Shown: positions 32,561 to 43,547, counted from the first letter of the stretch. The stretch: 64,000 bases of DNA from Flavobacteriales bacterium (GCA_016715895.1 JADJXH010000004.1:1054001-1118000); one strand, 5' to 3'. Notes: generated by a model from the letters alone, not told the origin. Translations and numbers: made by a program.

Positions 32561-35500
32561 ATGTCGAGCACCAAGCGTTACTGGCAGGACCTGGCCCAAC
32601 TGGACCAGGCCTCCGAAGCGATCCAAGGCCGGGAGAACGAGTTCCAGGCTCCGCTGCCCATCGATGAGATGCTGGCGGACAAGGGACTGACGGGAGCCAC
32701 CACGGGCCGCCGCGACTTCCTCAAGTTCCTGGGCTTCGGCCTGGGCGCCGCCAGCCTGGCGGCCTGCGAGACGCCGGTGATCAAGAGCATCCCCTACGTC
32801 AACAAGCCGGAGGAGATCGTGCCCGGCGTGCCCACCTGGTACGCCAGCACCTACTACGACGGCCAGGACTACGCCAGCATCCTGGTGAAGACGCGCGAAG
32901 GCCGCCCCATCCACATCATGGGCAACCCGCGCCACGGCATCAACCGCAACCCGAAGCTGGGCAAGGGCACGATCAACGCCCGCATCAACAGCTCGGTGCT
33001 GTCGCTGTACGACGGCGAGCGGCTGCAGGGCCCGCGTAGGAACGAATTGAGCGATAGTGCCCGTACTTGGGAAGACCTATCCTGGGCTGATGCCGACAAG
33101 GCCATCAGCGGCAAGCTGGCCGAGCTCAGCACCGGCGGAAAGCGCATCGTGGTGCTCACGCCCACGGTGATCAGCCCCAGCGCCAAGGCCGCCATCGCCC
33201 AGTTGCGCAGCCGCTACGGCGCCCAGCCCGCCGCCGAGGGCCAGCCCGCCACCGGCGGGGCCCAGGTGGACCACGTGCAGATGGACAGCATCAGCTACGC
33301 CGGCGTGACCGGCGCCAACCTGAAGAGCTTCGGCCTCCGGGTGATGCCGTCCTACGACCTCACCAAGGCCGATGTGCTGGTGTCCGTGGACTGCGACTTC
33401 CTGAGCAGCTGGGGCAGCACCACCGAGCACGCCTGGCAGTACGCCAGCCGCCGCCGTCCCGAGGACGGGTCCATGAGCAGGCACTGGCAGTTCGAGACGC
33501 GCATGAGCATCACGGGCGCCAATGCGGATGAGCGCGTGGCCATCAAGCCGAGCGAAGTGGCCGCCGCCGTGATCGCGCTGCACGATGCCGTGGCCCGCAA
33601 GGCCGGAGCCCCTGCCGCCGGAGGCGGGATGGAACATCCGCAGCTCGCTGCTGCGGCCGATGCCCTCTGGGCGGCCAAGGGCAAGGCCCTGCTGCTCTGT
33701 GGCAGCAACGACGAGGCCGTGCAGGTGGTGGTCAACCGCATCAACGACCTCCTGGGCGCCTATGGCAGCACCATCGACCTGGCCAACCACACCTGGTTCT
33801 TCCAGGGCGATGACGCTGCGGTGGCCCAGTTGGTGAAGGACATGAACGCCGGCCAGGTGGGCGCCCTGCTGATCGCCGGCACCAACCCGGCCTACAGCCT
33901 GCCCAATGCCGCCGAGTTCAAAACGGGCCTGGAGAAGGTGGCCCTGACGGTGTGCATGAGCACCCATGCGGACGAGACCGCGAGCCTGTGCCAGTGGGTG
34001 TGCCCGGACCACCACTACCTGGAGACCTGGGACGACCACATGCCCAAGGTGGGCCGCTACGCGCTGAGCCAACCGGTGATCAGCCCGCTGTTCGACACCC
34101 GGCAGTGGCAGGAGAGCCTGGTGCGCTGGTCCGGAGGCACGGGCAGCTACCACGACCTCATCAAGGCCACCTGGCAGGGCGCACTGGCCGCCCGGGCCGA
34201 TGCGGCCACCGCATCGCCGTTCGCCACCGTGTGGCAGACGAGCCTGCACGACGGCGTGTACGAGGCGTACACGAACCCGAACGCCCCGGTGCCGTTCGCG
34301 GCCGACGCCGCCGCTGCGGCGGCCATGGCGAAGAAGAACGCCGGCGCCGGTGGAGAGTGGGAGCTCGTCCTCTACACCAAGGAAGGCATCGGCGACGGTC
34401 GCCACGCCAACAACCCGTGGCTGCAGGAGCTGCCCGACCCGCTCAGCAAGGTCACATGGGACAACTACGTGCTGATGGCCCCGAGCGACGTGAAGCGCCT
34501 GGGCCTGCAGACCTACCTGGGCCAGGAAAGCCCCGCGAGCGTGGTGACGGTGGCCGCCAACGGCGTGGAGCTTCAGCTTCCCGTGGTGCCCGCCCCGGGC
34601 CAGAAGGCCGGCACCATCGCCATCGCGGTGGGCTACGGCCGTGGTGCCAACGGCGAGAAGGTGGGCAAGGCCGCCTGTTTGCCCAACGATGACGGCGGCG
34701 CCACCCCGGTGGGCCGCAATGCCTGGCCGTTCGTGAGCCTGGTGAACGGCACCGCCAGCATGGCCGTGGGCAATGTGACGGTGACCCCGACGGGCACCAC
34801 GCACCCGATCGCCATCACGCAGACGCACCTCACCCACATGGACCGCCATAGCGTGGTGAAGGAGACCACCCTGGCGACCTGGAGCAAGCACGACCCCAAG
34901 GGCACGTACAACCACCAGCACGAGCTGGCGGTGCATGAGGACGTGAACGAGGACGGCGCCATCGACGCGCGCGACCGCCTGCCGGTGAAGGAGTTCGACC
35001 TGTGGGAGGAGCACCCCGTGGAGGGCGTGGGCCACCGCTGGGGCCTGAGCATCGACCTGAACACCTGCACGGGTTGCGGGGCCTGCGTGACGGCCTGCAC
35101 CAGCGAGAACAACGTGCCGGTGGTGGGCAAGGACGAGGTGCGCCGCAGCCGCGAGATGCACTGGCTGCGCATCGACCGCTACTTCAGCTCCGACATGACC
35201 AAGGAGCGCGCGAAGGAGGAGGGCCTGGGCAAGATCGACATGTACCTGGACATGGAGGTGCCCAGCGACAACCCGCGCGTGGTGTTCATGCCGATGATGT
35301 GCCAGCACTGCAACCACGCACCGTGCGAGACGGTGTGCCCGGTGGCGGCGACCACGCACAGCAACGAGGGCCTCAACCAGATGGCCTACAACCGCTGCAT
35401 CGGCACGCGGTACTGCGCCAACAACTGCCCCTACAAGGTGCGCCGCTTCAACTGGTTCAACTACGTCACCGACAAGTTCGCCGATGTGAACCCCGCGTGG

Positions 35501-35845
35501 AGCGAGCTGGGCCGCATGGTGCTGAACCCGGACGTGGTGGTGCGCAGCCGCGGGGTGATCGAGAAGTGCAGCCTGTGCGTGCAGCGCATCCAGGCCGGCA
35601 AGCTGGAGGCGAAGAAGGCCGGGACCCCGGTGGCCGACGGCGCGGTGGAGACCGCCTGCAGCGCCGCCTGCGGCACGGGCGCCATCGTGTTCGGCGACCT
35701 CAACGACACCAAGAGCCGCGTGGCGAAGCTGCATGGCGAGGAGCGCGCGTACATGGCGCTGGAGGAGATCGGCGTGAAGCCGAACGTCAGCTACCTGGCC
35801 CGGGTGCGCAATACAGAGGAGACCGCCGAAGCCCATCACGCCTAA
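32561..35845 (+). CDS. actB: Alternative complex III subunit B, molybdopterin-like and ferredoxin fusion
   Basis: A 1094-residue periplasmic subunit. A twin-arginine motif (GRRDFLKFLGFGLGAAS, Arg50-51) precedes a lipobox-like LAAC (Cys69), so it may be Tat-exported and lipidated. Residues about 80-780 resemble the molybdopterin oxidoreductase fold. ActB proteins of this class do not bind the cofactor. The C-terminal 270 residues hold four cysteine groups: CTGCGACVTAC (about 835), CQHCNHAPCETVCP (913), CIGTRYCANNCPYK (946) and CSLC...CSAAC (1004-1033). They would bind three 4Fe-4S clusters and one 3Fe-4S cluster. It takes electrons from quinol oxidised at ActC. Confidence 0.95.
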   Translation: MSSTKRYWQDLAQLDQASEAIQGRENEFQAPLPIDEMLADKGLTGATTGRRDFLKFLGFGLGAASLAACETPVIKSIPYVNKPEEIVPGVPTWYASTYYDGQDYASILVKTREGRPIHIMGNPRHGINRNPKLGKGTINARINSSVLSLYDGERLQGPRRNELSDSARTWEDLSWADADKAISGKLAELSTGGKRIVVLTPTVISPSAKAAIAQLRSRYGAQPAAEGQPATGGAQVDHVQMDSISYAGVTGANLKSFGLRVMPSYDLTKADVLVSVDCDFLSSWGSTTEHAWQYASRRRPEDGSMSRHWQFETRMSITGANADERVAIKPSEVAAAVIALHDAVARKAGAPAAGGGMEHPQLAAAADALWAAKGKALLLCGSNDEAVQVVVNRINDLLGAYGSTIDLANHTWFFQGDDAAVAQLVKDMNAGQVGALLIAGTNPAYSLPNAAEFKTGLEKVALTVCMSTHADETASLCQWVCPDHHYLETWDDHMPKVGRYALSQPVISPLFDTRQWQESLVRWSGGTGSYHDLIKATWQGALAARADAATASPFATVWQTSLHDGVYEAYTNPNAPVPFAADAAAAAAMAKKNAGAGGEWELVLYTKEGIGDGRHANNPWLQELPDPLSKVTWDNYVLMAPSDVKRLGLQTYLGQESPASVVTVAANGVELQLPVVPAPGQKAGTIAIAVGYGRGANGEKVGKAACLPNDDGGATPVGRNAWPFVSLVNGTASMAVGNVTVTPTGTTHPIAITQTHLTHMDRHSVVKETTLATWSKHDPKGTYNHQHELAVHEDVNEDGAIDARDRLPVKEFDLWEEHPVEGVGHRWGLSIDLNTCTGCGACVTACTSENNVPVVGKDEVRRSREMHWLRIDRYFSSDMTKERAKEEGLGKIDMYLDMEVPSDNPRVVFMPMMCQHCNHAPCETVCPVAATTHSNEGLNQMAYNRCIGTRYCANNCPYKVRRFNWFNYVTDKFADVNPAWSELGRMVLNPDVVVRSRGVIEKCSLCVQRIQAGKLEAKKAGTPVADGAVETACSAACGTGAIVFGDLNDTKSRVAKLHGEERAYMALEEIGVKPNVSYLARVRNTEETAEAHHA

Positions 35846-35864
35846 GGAAAACAGACCGGACCCC

Positions 35865-37250
35865 ATGCATTCCGAATCCGCGATCCGTGAGCCGCTCATC
35901 CTGGGCCACAAGACCTATCACGATATCACCAACGATATCGTGGCGCCCATCGAGAACAAGGCCCCGCGCGCCTGGTACGTCCTCATCACCATCAGCAGCC
36001 TGATCGCCCTGTACGGCATCGGCTGCATCCTGTACCTCATCGGCACGGGCATCGGGGTGTGGGGTCTGAACAAGACGGTGGACTGGGCCTGGGACATCAC
36101 CAACTTCGTGTGGTGGGTGGGCATCGGCCACGCCGGCACCCTCATCAGCGCCGTGCTGCTGCTGTTCCGCCAGCGCTGGCGCATGGCGGTGAACCGGTCG
36201 GCGGAGGCCATGACCATCTTCGCCGTGATCATGGCGGTCACCTTCCCGGTGATCCACATGGGCCGGGTGTGGATGGCCTACTGGGTGCTGCCGTTGCCCA
36301 ACACCTTCGGATCCCTCTGGGTGAACTTCAACAGCCCCCTGCTGTGGGACGTGTTCGCCATCAGCACCTACTTCACGGTGTCGCTCGTGTTCTGGTACAT
36401 CGGCCTGATCCCCGACTTCGCCACCATCCGCGACAAGGTGAAGAGCCCGGGCATGAAGAAGGCCTACGGCATCCTGAGCTTCGGCTGGACCGGCAACGCC
36501 AAGGCGTGGACGCGCTTCGAGGAGGTGAGCCTGGTGCTGGCCGGCATCGCCACCCCGCTGGTGTTCTCGGTGCACTCGGTGGTGAGCTTCGACTTCGCCA
36601 CCTCGGTGATCCCCGGCTGGCACACCACCATCTTCCCGCCCTACTTCGTGAGCGGCGCCGTGTTCAGCGGCTTCGCCATGGTGCAGACCCTGCTGCTGGT
36701 GATGCGCAAGGTGATGAAGCTCGAGAGCTACATCACCATCAAGCACATCGAGTACATGAACATCGTGATCATCGTCACGGGCTCCATCGTGGGCGTGGCG
36801 TACATCACCGAGCTGTTCATCAGCTGGTACAGCGGGGTGGAGTACGAGAGCTACGCCTTCATCAACCGCGCCACCGGCCCCTACTGGTGGAGCTACTGGG
36901 CCATGATGACCTGCAACGTGGTGAGCCCGCAGGTGTTCTGGTTCAAGAAGCTGCGCACCAACCTCACGTTCACCTTCTTCATGAGCATCGTGGTGAACAT
37001 CGGCATGTGGTTCGAGCGCTTCGTGATCATCGTCACCAGCCTGCACCGCGACTACCTGCCCAGCGCCTGGAACATGTTCCACCCCACCTGGGTGGACGTG
37101 GGCATCTTCGTGGGCACGCTGGGCATCTTCTTCACCCTGTACCTGCTGTTCGCCCGCTTCTTCCCGGTGCTGGCCCTCAACGAGCTGAAGAGCATCCTGA
37201 AGCTCAGCGGCGAGAGCTACAAGCAGCAGGCCCAACATCACCATCACTGA
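35865..37250 (+). CDS. actC: Alternative complex III subunit C, NrfD-like quinol-oxidising protein
   Basis: A 461-residue integral membrane protein of the NrfD/PsrC family with about ten transmembrane helices. Conserved segments are WWVGIGHAGTLISAVLLLFRQ, MGRVWMAYWVLPLPN and FSVHSVVSFDFATSVIPGWH, which line the proposed quinol site and proton path. It ends in a natural HHHH. The gene starts 19 bases after actB. Its role is menaquinol oxidation at the periplasmic side and electron delivery to the ActB clusters. Confidence 0.95.
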   Translation: MHSESAIREPLILGHKTYHDITNDIVAPIENKAPRAWYVLITISSLIALYGIGCILYLIGTGIGVWGLNKTVDWAWDITNFVWWVGIGHAGTLISAVLLLFRQRWRMAVNRSAEAMTIFAVIMAVTFPVIHMGRVWMAYWVLPLPNTFGSLWVNFNSPLLWDVFAISTYFTVSLVFWYIGLIPDFATIRDKVKSPGMKKAYGILSFGWTGNAKAWTRFEEVSLVLAGIATPLVFSVHSVVSFDFATSVIPGWHTTIFPPYFVSGAVFSGFAMVQTLLLVMRKVMKLESYITIKHIEYMNIVIIVTGSIVGVAYITELFISWYSGVEYESYAFINRATGPYWWSYWAMMTCNVVSPQVFWFKKLRTNLTFTFFMSIVVNIGMWFERFVIIVTSLHRDYLPSAWNMFHPTWVDVGIFVGTLGIFFTLYLLFARFFPVLALNELKSILKLSGESYKQQAQHHHH

Positions 37251-37254
37251 GCCC

Positions 37255-37785
37255 ATGGCCAACAAGGTCGTATACGCGGTCTACGATGACCCCGAGGTGC
37301 TGAAGGGCGCCGCGCGCACGCTGGTGAGCGCCGGCGTCAAGGTGCGCGACGTGTTCAGCCCCTTCCCCATCCACGGATTGGACCCGATCATCGGCGTGAA
37401 GCGGACCCGTCTGGGCATCGCCGCCTTCATGTACGGCATCACGGGCACGAGCCTGGCCATGCTGGGCTTCTGGTACTTCATGATCCACGACTGGCCCATG
37501 AACATCGGGGGCAAGCCGAGCTTCACCCTGTATCAGAACCTGCCGGCCTTCATCCCGGTGGCCTTCGAGTTCACCGTGTTCTGTGCCGCGCACGGCATGG
37601 CCATCACCTACTTGATCCGCAACAAGACGCTGCCGGGCATGCCGGCGCGCAACCCCGACCCGCGGAGCACCGACGACAAGTTCATCATGGAGGTGCGCTC
37701 GGAGGACAACCACCTGGGTGCCGAGGCCATCGTGGACCTGCTGCGCGGCACGCCGGCCCTGGAGATCAACGAACGCGAACGCTGA
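37255..37785 (+). CDS. actD: Alternative complex III subunit D (DUF3341)
   Basis: A 176-residue membrane protein. It has a cytoplasmic ACT-like N-terminus (VYAVYDDPEVLKGAARTLVS) and the motif DVFSPFPIHGLDPIIGVKRTRL. Two transmembrane helices follow (AAFMYGITGTSLAMLGFWYF and AFIPVAFEFTVFCAAHGMAI), then a soluble tail. This is the standard DUF3341 layout. It is a structural subunit of the complex. It starts four bases after actC. Confidence 0.95.
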   Translation: MANKVVYAVYDDPEVLKGAARTLVSAGVKVRDVFSPFPIHGLDPIIGVKRTRLGIAAFMYGITGTSLAMLGFWYFMIHDWPMNIGGKPSFTLYQNLPAFIPVAFEFTVFCAAHGMAITYLIRNKTLPGMPARNPDPRSTDDKFIMEVRSEDNHLGAEAIVDLLRGTPALEINERER

Positions 37786-37788
37786 GCC

Positions 37789-38469
37789 ATGCGCAAGCCG
37801 CACCCGATCACCCTCGTTCCCGCCCTGCTCGCCGCGGCCCTGCTGCCGTCGTGCGGAGGCGACCCCAACAGCCCCGGCATCGAGTACATGCCCGACATGT
37901 ACCGCAGCCCGGCCGTGGAGGCCTATGTGGACCCCGGCCAGGACCCCTATTACGTGGGCAATGAGAAGGCCGAGGCCCAGCGCTCCACCCAGAGCGCCCG
38001 TCTGCCGGTGGCCGGCACGGTGCCCTTCAGCATGGACCCCGCCAAGGCGGCGTTCAACTTCCCGTATCCGTATCCGGGCACGCCCGAGGGGTATGAGCAG
38101 GCCGGCCTGGAGCTGAAGTGCCCCCTGCCCATGACGCAGGCCGTGGTGGACCAGGGCAAGGTGGTGTACGACAAGTTCTGCCAGCACTGCCATGGCGCCA
38201 AGGGCGAGGGCGATGGCAGCGTGGTGAAGAACGGCAACTACCCGCAGCCGCCCAGCTACACCGCCGCACTGAAGGACCTGCCCGAAGGCAAGATCTTCCA
38301 CAGCCTGGTGTATGGCAAGAACGTGGCCATGGGCAGCCATGCCGGTCAGCTGAACAAGGAGGAGCGCTGGCAGGTGACGCGCTACGTGCAGTTCCTGCAG
38401 AACGGCGGCAAGCTCACGCGCGACACGCCGACGCCCGCCGCCGACAGCACCGCCACCGCCGCCAAGTGA
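37789..38469 (+). CDS. actE: Alternative complex III subunit E, monohaem cytochrome c lipoprotein
   Basis: A 226-residue lipoprotein. The lipobox LLPSC (Cys22) follows a hydrophobic signal sequence. The mature part has a conserved MYRSPAVEAYVDPG segment and a single haem site CQHCH (about residue 127-131), with probable Met ligand in NVAMGSHAGQL. The Thr/Ala-rich C-terminal tail is low complexity. It is the terminal cytochrome that would pass electrons to the oxidase or a soluble carrier. It starts three bases after actD. Confidence 0.94.
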   Translation: MRKPHPITLVPALLAAALLPSCGGDPNSPGIEYMPDMYRSPAVEAYVDPGQDPYYVGNEKAEAQRSTQSARLPVAGTVPFSMDPAKAAFNFPYPYPGTPEGYEQAGLELKCPLPMTQAVVDQGKVVYDKFCQHCHGAKGEGDGSVVKNGNYPQPPSYTAALKDLPEGKIFHSLVYGKNVAMGSHAGQLNKEERWQVTRYVQFLQNGGKLTRDTPTPAADSTATAAK

Positions 38470-38492
38470 ACCCGGACGAACACGGATCAGCG

Positions 38493-39701
<1,209 letters not shown>

Positions 39702-39743
39702 CGAACAAACACCCGCCCCTGAGGGTATTCCAATAGGCGAACG

Positions 39744-41027
39744 ATGACGAAGCTGCTGATCCTCCTGGTCCTGGTGCTGGCCATCCTGGCGGTGGCCCAG
39801 CTGGCGCGGGTCTATGAACTGACCTCCAAGCTGCGCGGCAAACGGGAGGAGGACATCTCCCCGGCCGACAACCGGATGAACGCCAACCTGTGGTACGTGT
39901 TCATGCTGGCGTATTACGCCTTCTTCCTCTGGCTGATGTGGGCCTATGGCGACAAGATGCTGCCGGTGGCCGCCAGTGAGCACGGCGTGGCGCTGGACGC
40001 CCTGCTGAACTTCAACTGGTTGATCCTCTTCATCGTCTTCTTCATCACCAACACCCTGCTGTTCTGGTTCGCCGGCAAGTACGCCTACCGAGCCGACCGC
40101 AAGGCCTACTACTACGCGCACAACAACAAGCTGGAGCTGATCTGGACGATCGTGCCGGCGGCCTTCCTGGCGGTGATCATCATCTTCGGTCTGCGCACCT
40201 GGCAGGACATCACCGGTCCGGCCTCGCCCGACGCGCTGCAGGTGGAGCTTTACGCCAAGCAGTTCGACTGGACCGCCCGCTACCCCGGGGAGGACGGCAT
40301 CCTGGGCGCCACGGATTTCCGCCTGATCAACGGGGACAACCCGCTGGGCATCGTCACCAAGGAGAGCATCGCCAAGCGGTTGGCGGAGCTGGCGGCGGAC
40401 AAGGCCGAGATCGACTCCACCCTGCAGCACGCCATCCTGCCGGATGCGAAGGTGGCCGAGTTCCATGCGGCGATCGCCAAGATCGAACGCCAGGCCGGCC
40501 GCATCGTGAACCTGCGCACGATGATGGAGCAGGACATCGCCGAGAAGGGCGACGCCAGCGTGTACGCCCACGGGGCCGATGACGTGGTGATCAAGGAGTT
40601 CCACCTGCCGCTGCGCAAGGAGGTGAACCTGTTGATCCGCAGCCGCGACGTGATCCACAGCGCCTACATCCCGCACATGCGGGCCCAGATGAACGCAGTG
40701 CCGGGCATGACGACGACCTTCAAGATGGTGCCCACGATCAGCACCGACAGCATGCGCCTGGTGATGAAGGACGAGACCTTCGACTTCATCCTGCTGTGCA
40801 ACAAGATCTGCGGCGCCAGCCACTACAACATGCAGATGCCGCTGGTGGTGGAGGATCAGGGCACCTACGACGCCTGGTACGCCGAGGCGCGCAAGAAGCC
40901 CTTCCAAGCCCCGCCGATGGCGGCCGCCCCCGCTGCCCCCGCCGCTGCGGCCCCTGCCGACAGCACGGCCGCCCCGGCGGACAGCACCGCCGCCCCGGCC
41001 TCCGCCACCGCCGCCCTGAAGCCCTGA
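39744..41027 (+). CDS. coxB: Cytochrome c oxidase subunit II with helical insertion
   Basis: A 427-residue CuA-bearing subunit. It has an N-terminal membrane helix plus two family helices (LWYVFMLAYYAFFLWLMWAY and LNFNWLILFIVFFITNTLLF), then WTIVPAAFLAVIIIFGL. The CuA ligands are HSAYIPHM and CNKICGASHYNM. Between residues about 200 and 275 there is a charged helical stretch (SIAKRLAELAADKAEIDSTL, KIERQAGRIVNLRTMMEQD) inside the cupredoxin domain, longer than I expect for the family. The C-terminus is Ala/Pro-rich. It accepts electrons from a cytochrome c, probably ActE. Confidence 0.95.
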   Translation: MTKLLILLVLVLAILAVAQLARVYELTSKLRGKREEDISPADNRMNANLWYVFMLAYYAFFLWLMWAYGDKMLPVAASEHGVALDALLNFNWLILFIVFFITNTLLFWFAGKYAYRADRKAYYYAHNNKLELIWTIVPAAFLAVIIIFGLRTWQDITGPASPDALQVELYAKQFDWTARYPGEDGILGATDFRLINGDNPLGIVTKESIAKRLAELAADKAEIDSTLQHAILPDAKVAEFHAAIAKIERQAGRIVNLRTMMEQDIAEKGDASVYAHGADDVVIKEFHLPLRKEVNLLIRSRDVIHSAYIPHMRAQMNAVPGMTTTFKMVPTISTDSMRLVMKDETFDFILLCNKICGASHYNMQMPLVVEDQGTYDAWYAEARKKPFQAPPMAAAPAAPAAAAPADSTAAPADSTAAPASATAALKP

Positions 41028-41046
41028 ACCGACGACCCGACGAACC

Positions 41047-42855
41047 ATGGGATCCGTAGCCACCGCCCCCCACGCCCACGCCGGGCACGCGCACCACGCG
41101 CATCATCACCACGAGGAGAGCTTCGTGTCGAAGTACGTCTTCTCGCAGGACCACAAGATGATCAGCAAGCAGTTCCTGATCACGGCCATCATCATGGCAG
41201 TGGTGGCGGTGATCATGTCGGTCATCTTCCGCCTGCAGCTGGCCTGGCCGGGCGAGAGCTTCGCCTTCACCAGTTTCTTCCTGGGCGAGAAGTGGGCGCC
41301 GAACGGCGTGCTGGACCCCAACATGTACCTGGGCCTGGTGACCATCCACGGCACCATCATGGTGTTCTTCGTGCTCACGGGCGGCCTGAGCGGCACCTTC
41401 AGCAACCTGCTGATCCCCCTGCAGGTGGGCGCGCGGGACATGGCCAGCGGCTTCCTGAACATGCTGAGCTACTGGTTCTTCTTCCTGAGCAGTGTGCTGA
41501 TGCTGGCCTCCTTGTTCGTGGAGGGCGGTCCGGCCAGCTCGGGATGGACGGTGTACCCCCCGCTGAGCGCCCTGCCGCAGGCGATCCCCGGATCGGGCGC
41601 GGGCATGACGCTGTGGCTGGTGAGCATGGCCATCTTCATCGCCAGCTCGCTGTTGGGCAGCCTCAACTACGTGGTGACCGTGCTGAACCTGCGCACCAAG
41701 GGCATGAAGATGACCCGTCTGCCGCTGACCATCTGGGCCTTCTTCGTGACCGCGGTGGTGGGCATCCTGAGCTTCCCGGTGCTGCTGAGCGCGGCGCTGC
41801 TGCTGCTGATGGACCGCAGCCTGGGCACCAGCTTCTACCTCAGCGAGATCCACGTGGCCGGTGAGGCGCTGGACCACGTGGGCGGAAGCCCGATCCTGTT
41901 CCAGCACCTGTTCTGGTTCCTGGGTCACCCGGAGGTGTACATCGTGCTGCTGCCGGCGTTGGGCATCACCTCGGAGGTGATCGCCACCAATGCGCGCAAG
42001 CCCATCTTCGGCTACCGCGCGATGATCGGGTCCATCCTGGCGATCGGCTTCCTGAGCTTCATCGTGTGGGGCCACCACATGTTCATCACGGGCATGAACC
42101 CCTTCCTGGGCTCGGTGTTCGTGTTCACCACCCTGCTGATCGCCATCCCCAGCGCGGTGAAGGTGTTCAACTACCTCACCACCCTGTGGCGCGGCAACCT
42201 GGTGATGAGCCCGGCCATGCTGTTCAGCATCGGCCTGGTGGCCACCTTCATCGCGGGCGGCCTCACGGGCATCATCCTGGCCGACAGCGCGCTGGACATC
42301 AACGTGCACGACACCTACTTCGTGGTGGCGCACTTCCACATCGTGATGGGCATGAGCGCCATCTTCGGCATGTTCGCCGGCGTCTACCACTGGTTCCCCA
42401 AGATGTACGGGAGGATGATGAACACCAAGCTGGGCTACGCGCACTTCTGGCTCACCTTCGTGGCTGCCTTCGGGGTGTTCTTCCCCATGCACTTCATCGG
42501 CCTGGCCGGGGCCCCGCGCCGCTACTACAGCTACACGGAGTTCCCGATGTTCAACGGCGTGGTGGACCTCAACGTGCTTGTGACCATCTTCGCCATCCTG
42601 GGCGCGCTGGCGCAGATCCTCTTCCTCTACAACTTCTTCTACAGCGTGTTCCGCGGCCCCAAGGCGGTGCAGAACCCGTGGAAGGGCAACAGCCTGGAGT
42701 GGACCACGCCGGTGGAGCACATCCACGGCAACTGGCCCGGCGCCATCCCCACCGTGCACCGCTGGCCCTACGACTACAGCAAGCCGGGCAAGGCGGAGGA
42801 CTTCGTGCCGCAGACCGTGCCGCTGGAGCACGGCGAGGAGGAGGAGCACGGCTGA
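41047..42855 (+). CDS. coxA: Cytochrome c oxidase subunit I (A1-type)
   Basis: A 602-residue haem-copper oxidase core subunit that reduces oxygen and pumps protons. The haem and CuB ligand motifs are GHPEVY (with the A1-class Glu), WGHHMF and VVAHFHIVMG, plus TIHGTIMVFFV. Twelve helices are evident. The first 22 residues carry ten histidines (HAHAGHAHHAHHHH), which may bind metal. It is the last gene of the act-cox operon; no subunit III gene follows, so that subunit must be elsewhere. A strong terminator lies 19 bases after the stop. Confidence 0.96.
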   Translation: MGSVATAPHAHAGHAHHAHHHHEESFVSKYVFSQDHKMISKQFLITAIIMAVVAVIMSVIFRLQLAWPGESFAFTSFFLGEKWAPNGVLDPNMYLGLVTIHGTIMVFFVLTGGLSGTFSNLLIPLQVGARDMASGFLNMLSYWFFFLSSVLMLASLFVEGGPASSGWTVYPPLSALPQAIPGSGAGMTLWLVSMAIFIASSLLGSLNYVVTVLNLRTKGMKMTRLPLTIWAFFVTAVVGILSFPVLLSAALLLLMDRSLGTSFYLSEIHVAGEALDHVGGSPILFQHLFWFLGHPEVYIVLLPALGITSEVIATNARKPIFGYRAMIGSILAIGFLSFIVWGHHMFITGMNPFLGSVFVFTTLLIAIPSAVKVFNYLTTLWRGNLVMSPAMLFSIGLVATFIAGGLTGIILADSALDINVHDTYFVVAHFHIVMGMSAIFGMFAGVYHWFPKMYGRMMNTKLGYAHFWLTFVAAFGVFFPMHFIGLAGAPRRYYSYTEFPMFNGVVDLNVLVTIFAILGALAQILFLYNFFYSVFRGPKAVQNPWKGNSLEWTTPVEHIHGNWPGAIPTVHRWPYDYSKPGKAEDFVPQTVPLEHGEEEEHG

Positions 42856-42874
42856 TCCGGCCGGTGATCGCTTG

Positions 42875-42914
42875 GGAATGTCCGCACCTTTGGTGGCGGA
42901 CATTCCGCTTTTTT
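42875..42914 (+). terminator. Terminator of the act-cox operon
   Basis: Perfect 11-bp stem GGAATGTCCGC/GCGGACATTCC with a 10-base loop, then GC and six Ts. It ends only six bases before the next ATG. Confidence 0.92.
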
Positions 42915-42920
42915 GCCCCG

Positions 42921-43547
42921 ATGCGCGCGCGGATCCTGCCTTTGCTCCTGCTCCTGCCCCTGGCCGCACCGGCGCAGCTGCTGGACAGCCTGGGCCACTT
43001 CCTGCACCTGCGGCCGCGCTGGAACCTGGGGGTGGACACGCGGGGCTCCTTCATCAGCAACCGGGGGGTGACCGTGGCGGGTGTGCGCGTGGGGCTGGAG
43101 CACGGCGGGCGCCTGCGCTACGGGCTGGGCTATCAGTTCCTGCTGACGCAGGTGGAGCAGGACAGGGCCGTGTGGGAGGCGGGTGCCGAGCGGGTGGTGC
43201 CGACGCGACTTCGCCTGGGCTACGTGGCCCCCTACTTCAGCTACACCTTCCTGCAGCGCCGCCGTTGGTCCATGGCGATCCCTGTGCAGGTGGGGGTGGG
43301 GCGCGGGTCCCTGATGTTCGAGGACCTGGCCGGCGACCGCCAGCCGCTGCAACGCACCACGCTGTGGGTGTACGAGCCGCTGATGACGGTGCAGTACCGG
43401 TTCTGGCGCTACGCCGCCTTCCAGCTGGGCTGGGGCTACCGCCTGGTGGCCCGCAGCAAGGGCCTGGACGAGCAGCTGACGGCGCCGATCTACCAGCTGG
43501 GCCTGCGGCTCTTCACCCGCGAGGTGATGGAGGACCTGCGGCGGTGA
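42921..43547 (+). CDS. Exported outer-membrane beta-barrel-like protein
   Basis: A 208-residue protein with signal peptide RARILPLLLLLPLAAPAQL. The mature part is strand-rich with alternating aromatic residues (FISNRGVTVAGVRVGLEHG, YGLGYQFLLTQV, LGYVAPYFSYTFLQRRRWSMA, AAFQLGWGYRLV), typical of small outer-membrane barrels in Bacteroidota. No function can be named. It begins six bases after the cox terminator, leaving almost no room for a separate promoter. A weak CACCTTTG element lies in the terminator loop, so expression may depend on read-through. Confidence 0.7.
   Translation: MRARILPLLLLLPLAAPAQLLDSLGHFLHLRPRWNLGVDTRGSFISNRGVTVAGVRVGLEHGGRLRYGLGYQFLLTQVEQDRAVWEAGAERVVPTRLRLGYVAPYFSYTFLQRRRWSMAIPVQVGVGRGSLMFEDLAGDRQPLQRTTLWVYEPLMTVQYRFWRYAAFQLGWGYRLVARSKGLDEQLTAPIYQLGLRLFTREVMEDLRR

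Noticed and set aside
33077..35911. Open frame of 944 codons antisense to actB
   Set aside because: It mirrors GC-rich coding on the other strand, has Val/His/Ala-rich composition with no domain, and actB is unambiguous.
37200..37250. HHHH at the ActC C-terminus as a vector His-tag
   Set aside because: Only four histidines, in frame before a natural stop with the operon continuing normally.
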